DNA of 64,000 nt from Macrotrachela quadricornifera (taxonomy: Eukaryota > Rotifera > Eurotatoria > Philodinida > Philodinidae), in contig JAJEKB010021255.1 of NCBI GenBank assembly GCA_022393335.1, positions 73,861-137,860 on the forward strand. The letters run 5' to 3'. This document shows positions 61,251 through 64,000 of this stretch, in pieces. How positions within the stretch are numbered: the first letter of the stretch is position 1; each line of letters begins with the position of its first letter. The notes under the pieces were generated by a model, which saw only the letters and a program-made list of their open reading frames with translations, did not search any database and was not told where the DNA came from. Made by a program: the position numbers and the translations under genes.

Positions 61251-61848
61251 TTAGCCCTTTCCCTGCGATTCGATTTGCGTAGAAAGTAACATCTCTAAAT
61301 TCGTTTTATTAGAAAACAAAATATACTACAAGATGCAGCATGAAATGCTCTACAATCTACATCGTAAAGCTTATTTCGATTGTATACCTTGTGTTTTCAA
61401 AAAAAGCAAAACTGTTTGCGACCAATTGTTGAGGTTGCAAAAATTGATCGCACAGAATTTTGCTTTTTTTGAAAACACAAGGTACACAATCGAGATAAGG
61501 TTTAAAATGTAGATTGTAGAGCGTTTTACGCGGCATCCTGTTGTATATTTTGTTTCTTCTTACATAATCATATTAGGTGATAAAAAGATGAAATAAGAAA
61601 AATGAAATTTCACATTTGTGTAGAAAAAAATGATCGGCTCGCAACCTCGAAAACTAGTCACACAGAGTTTTACTTTCTTTGAAAACAAAAATTACACAAT
61701 TAAAATCAGATTTACTACGGAGATTGTAGAGTTTTTCACGCTGCATCTGATGGTACATGCTATTTTTTTTAAATAAAACGTATTTAGAGATTAAAATATG
61801 AAATATACCGTGAGCCACTGGTGGCTCACATCGCGGTGAAAGGGTCAA
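61251..61848. mobile_element. piggyBac-like MITE, copy 3
   Basis: The left end is TTAG-CCCTTTCCCTGCGATTC and the right end GGTGAAAGGG-TCAA, i.e. eroded TTAA flanks with a CCCTTT terminus. A perfect palindrome GTGAGCCACTGGTGGCTCAC lies near the right end. Inside are inverted copies of the family core (AAGATGCAGCATGAAATGC and CACGCTGCATC). Related to 21973-22230 (opposite orientation) and 39181-39500. Confidence 0.6.
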
Positions 61849-62885
61849 CTTATATATTAATTTATTATTTATAATAAGATCTTGAATAGAATTTTTGTTT
61901 TTCATTATTTGATATTCACTTTTCTCTTAACATATTTTGAATAAAATAAGGCTCCTTTACTGTTCTTTACGTCAGTAGAAATGAAGATCACGAACAAGTA
62001 TCAAAGTACGCTTTGTGTATTCAAGAATTACCTGACATTAAATTTCTTATAACCAATAGATACATATCACCGAATTATAGCCGCTTTGTAATAAAACTTG
62101 TGAGTTAGATAAAGCAAAAAAAATGCAAGCAACATAATTCGCTATTGAAATTTTCTTATCTAACGAAAGTGATAAGAACAATAATATGTTCAACATAGAA
62201 ACAACAATAGGACTAGCAGTGATTTCTTTTTTTTTTCGATTTCTGATATAAAAATATATTTTCGTTTATTTCAAATGATATAAAATAAGCAAACAGGGCA
62301 TTTCTTTCCATTTTCGATTGAAAATGTAACATTATGATTGTTTTTAGTATCTATAATCTTATCTGTCTTTTGTTTCAAATTAATTCGATTTGTTTTTTAA
62401 TCAATTCAACATTGCGAGATCCATCATGTATGTTTCTAATAGTAACAGAATGCATGATTGTAGTAGCTAGTTTCTATCTACTTCCATACACTCTCACATT
62501 CGAGTCAGAAAGTAAAATATTGAACTTTGAAATGATATACAATACGGTTTCTGAAAGTGCCTATCTAAAAATTGTTTGATCAATTTTAGAAGTACAGAAA
62601 ATGAATTTTTATTAGAAAAAAAAAAGCAAAAAACCAATTCTTAATCTTTGTATAATTTTGCACAACTTTTATCGGTGGTCTAGATGCACATTTGACAATT
62701 AAGGACTTTCTATAAACAAAAATAGAACATTCGTTTTTTCAATCCGATTATATTGAGAAAAAGTTTCTTGACATCTCTTATTAGAAATTACAATACTGTG
62801 CCTGTAAACAAATGTTATTCATCTACAGTTACAATGGTACCTTCGAAATATTTTCCATAAAATGCATTCTATAAAAAGAAAATCT
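61849..62885. other. Intergenic, no gene seen
   Basis: Lies downstream of the minus-strand GH2 gene. The 81-codon plus frame at 62334-62579 is hydrophobic but unrecognised. Confidence 0.3.
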
Positions 62886-63855
62886 TTAAGGATAAACATA
62901 AAATTTTAATCGAGCTTCTTTCTGTTCATTAGGTGATACTCGAGCTGTTAACGTCATTGAATCCCTATGCGACTTGTTCGTTGTTTTCAAAAGAATAGTA
63001 GCAATACCAGCTTCCGCTCGTACAGGATTATCACCAATTAATAATGCAGATTCATGATTATTCAAAAGTGAAAATGTAATTAAATGATTTGCATTTGGAA
63101 TAACATTATCCTTTTCATCGCATATGTAAGCATAGACAAAAATGAGATCATTTTGTGCCAGTGGTTGTCCACTTAGATCAATTTCGATCTTTAAATGATG
63201 AAGAATACTTCCAGGTGTTCGTTGATATGTTCGAACAACCGGTTGTCCATCTATAAAACCAATGGCCTCTAAATGTCCAGGTATATAGTGATTGATTTTG
63301 AAGATAAATGGTGGAGATAAAAGATGAGATGAATCATGTTGTTGTTTACCACTTTCAACAATTTTTACACCATTCAAATAAAGCTCAACATGCTTACAGT
63401 TACTGTAAACTGTAATCGTTGTATTAGAAAATTTAGTCCAATAATTAGCAATGAAGATCATTGGCACACAAGAAATACATTGACTTCTAAACATAATAAA
63501 CAAAATAATTTGATAAAATCAAATTTCTTTTCTTTTTTTTAATCATTCTTACTGATAAAAATAGAAAGCAAACTTGGGTAAACGATAGATGTCCATGATT
63601 CCTGATGCTTCAATATCCGGTGCATAACCTCGTTTGTAATCAAACATTAGCCAATTTGCATCGCCTACAATACGAGCCGTTTGACTGGCACGACGATTAT
63701 CATTATGTGCTTGTTGAAAGTTATATGCTTGTTGTAAAAGTCGTGTTTCCCCATGATATCGTCGTTGTCTCGATGTTATCTCAGGTAGTTTGGGTTTAAA
63801 AACATAAGTCTGATTGAAATTACCCTCTTCTGCATAATATTCCCAATCGCCATAT
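62886..63855 (-). CDS. GH2-family beta-galactosidase, C-terminal part
   Basis: Two exons on minus: 63553-63855 (5' end cut by a transposon) and 62886-63487, joined with Gln split across a 65-nt intron to restore YFYQSQC. The upstream exon holds the end of the TIM-barrel domain ([33 protein letters not shown]). The downstream exon holds C-terminal beta-sandwich domains ([26 protein letters not shown]). This layout fits bacterial/fungal-like GH2 beta-galactosidases that hydrolyse terminal beta-galactosides. The catalytic Glu residues lie in the part outside the window. The short intron shows it is settled in a eukaryotic genome. The gene is probably inactive if the element at 63856 is inserted in coding sequence. 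Confidence 0.75.
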
Positions 63856-64000
63856 CAGGGGCGGCGGAACGTTTTCAAATGGGGTAAGGCTCAATCAAAA
63901 CTTATTTGCTATCTTAACCAAACTTTTTTTGATCATTTTATTATACTGTGTTTAGCAAAAAGTTCGCGGTCACTTGTAAATATTTTTTATGTTTGCAAGT
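63856..64000. mobile_element. End of a hAT-type transposon
   Basis: Begins CAGGGGCGGCGGAACG, the characteristic CAGGGGCGG terminus of hAT elements, directly after the GH2 reading frame. The rest runs off the window. If it is hAT, the 8-bp target copy should be CGCCATAT (63848-63855), repeated at the unseen other end. Confidence 0.6.

Overview
This is AT-rich eukaryotic DNA that reads like a bdelloid rotifer genome (Adineta/Rotaria type). The evidence is indirect. Genes have very short GT-AG introns (mostly 50-65 nt). The families are ones bdelloids expand: F-box proteins, leucine-rich repeat (LRR) arrays, arginine-type ADP-ribosyltransferases (ART), secreted NHL proteins, rhodopsin-like receptors and an EGF/7TM relic. 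There is also a bacterial/fungal-type GH2 glycosidase, and a crowd of diverse, mostly decayed DNA transposons. The organism call is inference. Exon models were made by hand from splice signals, phase and family patterns. No rRNA, tRNA or CRISPR array was seen.

Left third (1-25 kb). A 7TM receptor (924-1877, -); a 13-exon F-box/LRR gene (3371-5916, +) with twelve one-repeat exons; an unrecognised gene (8725-9420, -); an ankyrin+ART gene (13882-16012, -, 5' end not found); a myristoylation-type ART gene (17728-18564, -); and an F-box gene intact except for one in-frame TGA at a conserved Trp position (22772-24631, +). Between them are foldback elements and miniature inverted-repeat elements (MITEs).

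Middle (25-46 kb). An apparently complete MULE transposon (25591-28129) with a five-exon FLYWCH/MULE transposase, 8-bp target duplication and long terminal inverted repeats (TIRs) sits in an EEP-nuclease pseudogene. Then come an ependymin-related secreted protein (29433-30259, -), a cytochrome P450 relic (-), a secreted six-blade NHL protein (34082-35914, +), a two-exon F-box gene (37081-39032, +) and a WWE+ART gene (40324-41466, +). After these are an EGF/7TM relic, a Tc1/mariner element with a broken transposase (42095-43869) and a piggyBac transposase relic.

Right third (46-64 kb). Gene-poor repeats precede the largest gene, a 32-exon F-box/LRR gene (51617-57726, +; about 1,291 aa, about 30 LRRs). 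A hAT-type MITE has inserted exactly at one of its 3' splice sites. A Tc5/pogo-like element with about 455-bp TIRs (58149-61037), a piggyBac-like MITE, and a GH2 beta-galactosidase gene cut by another hAT end (63856) close the window.

The genes do not form a pathway. Two themes recur: modular recognition proteins (F-box plus LRR, NHL, receptor) and ADP-ribosyltransferases on three scaffolds. Together with the transposon load this resembles a dynamic accessory, possibly subtelomeric, region.
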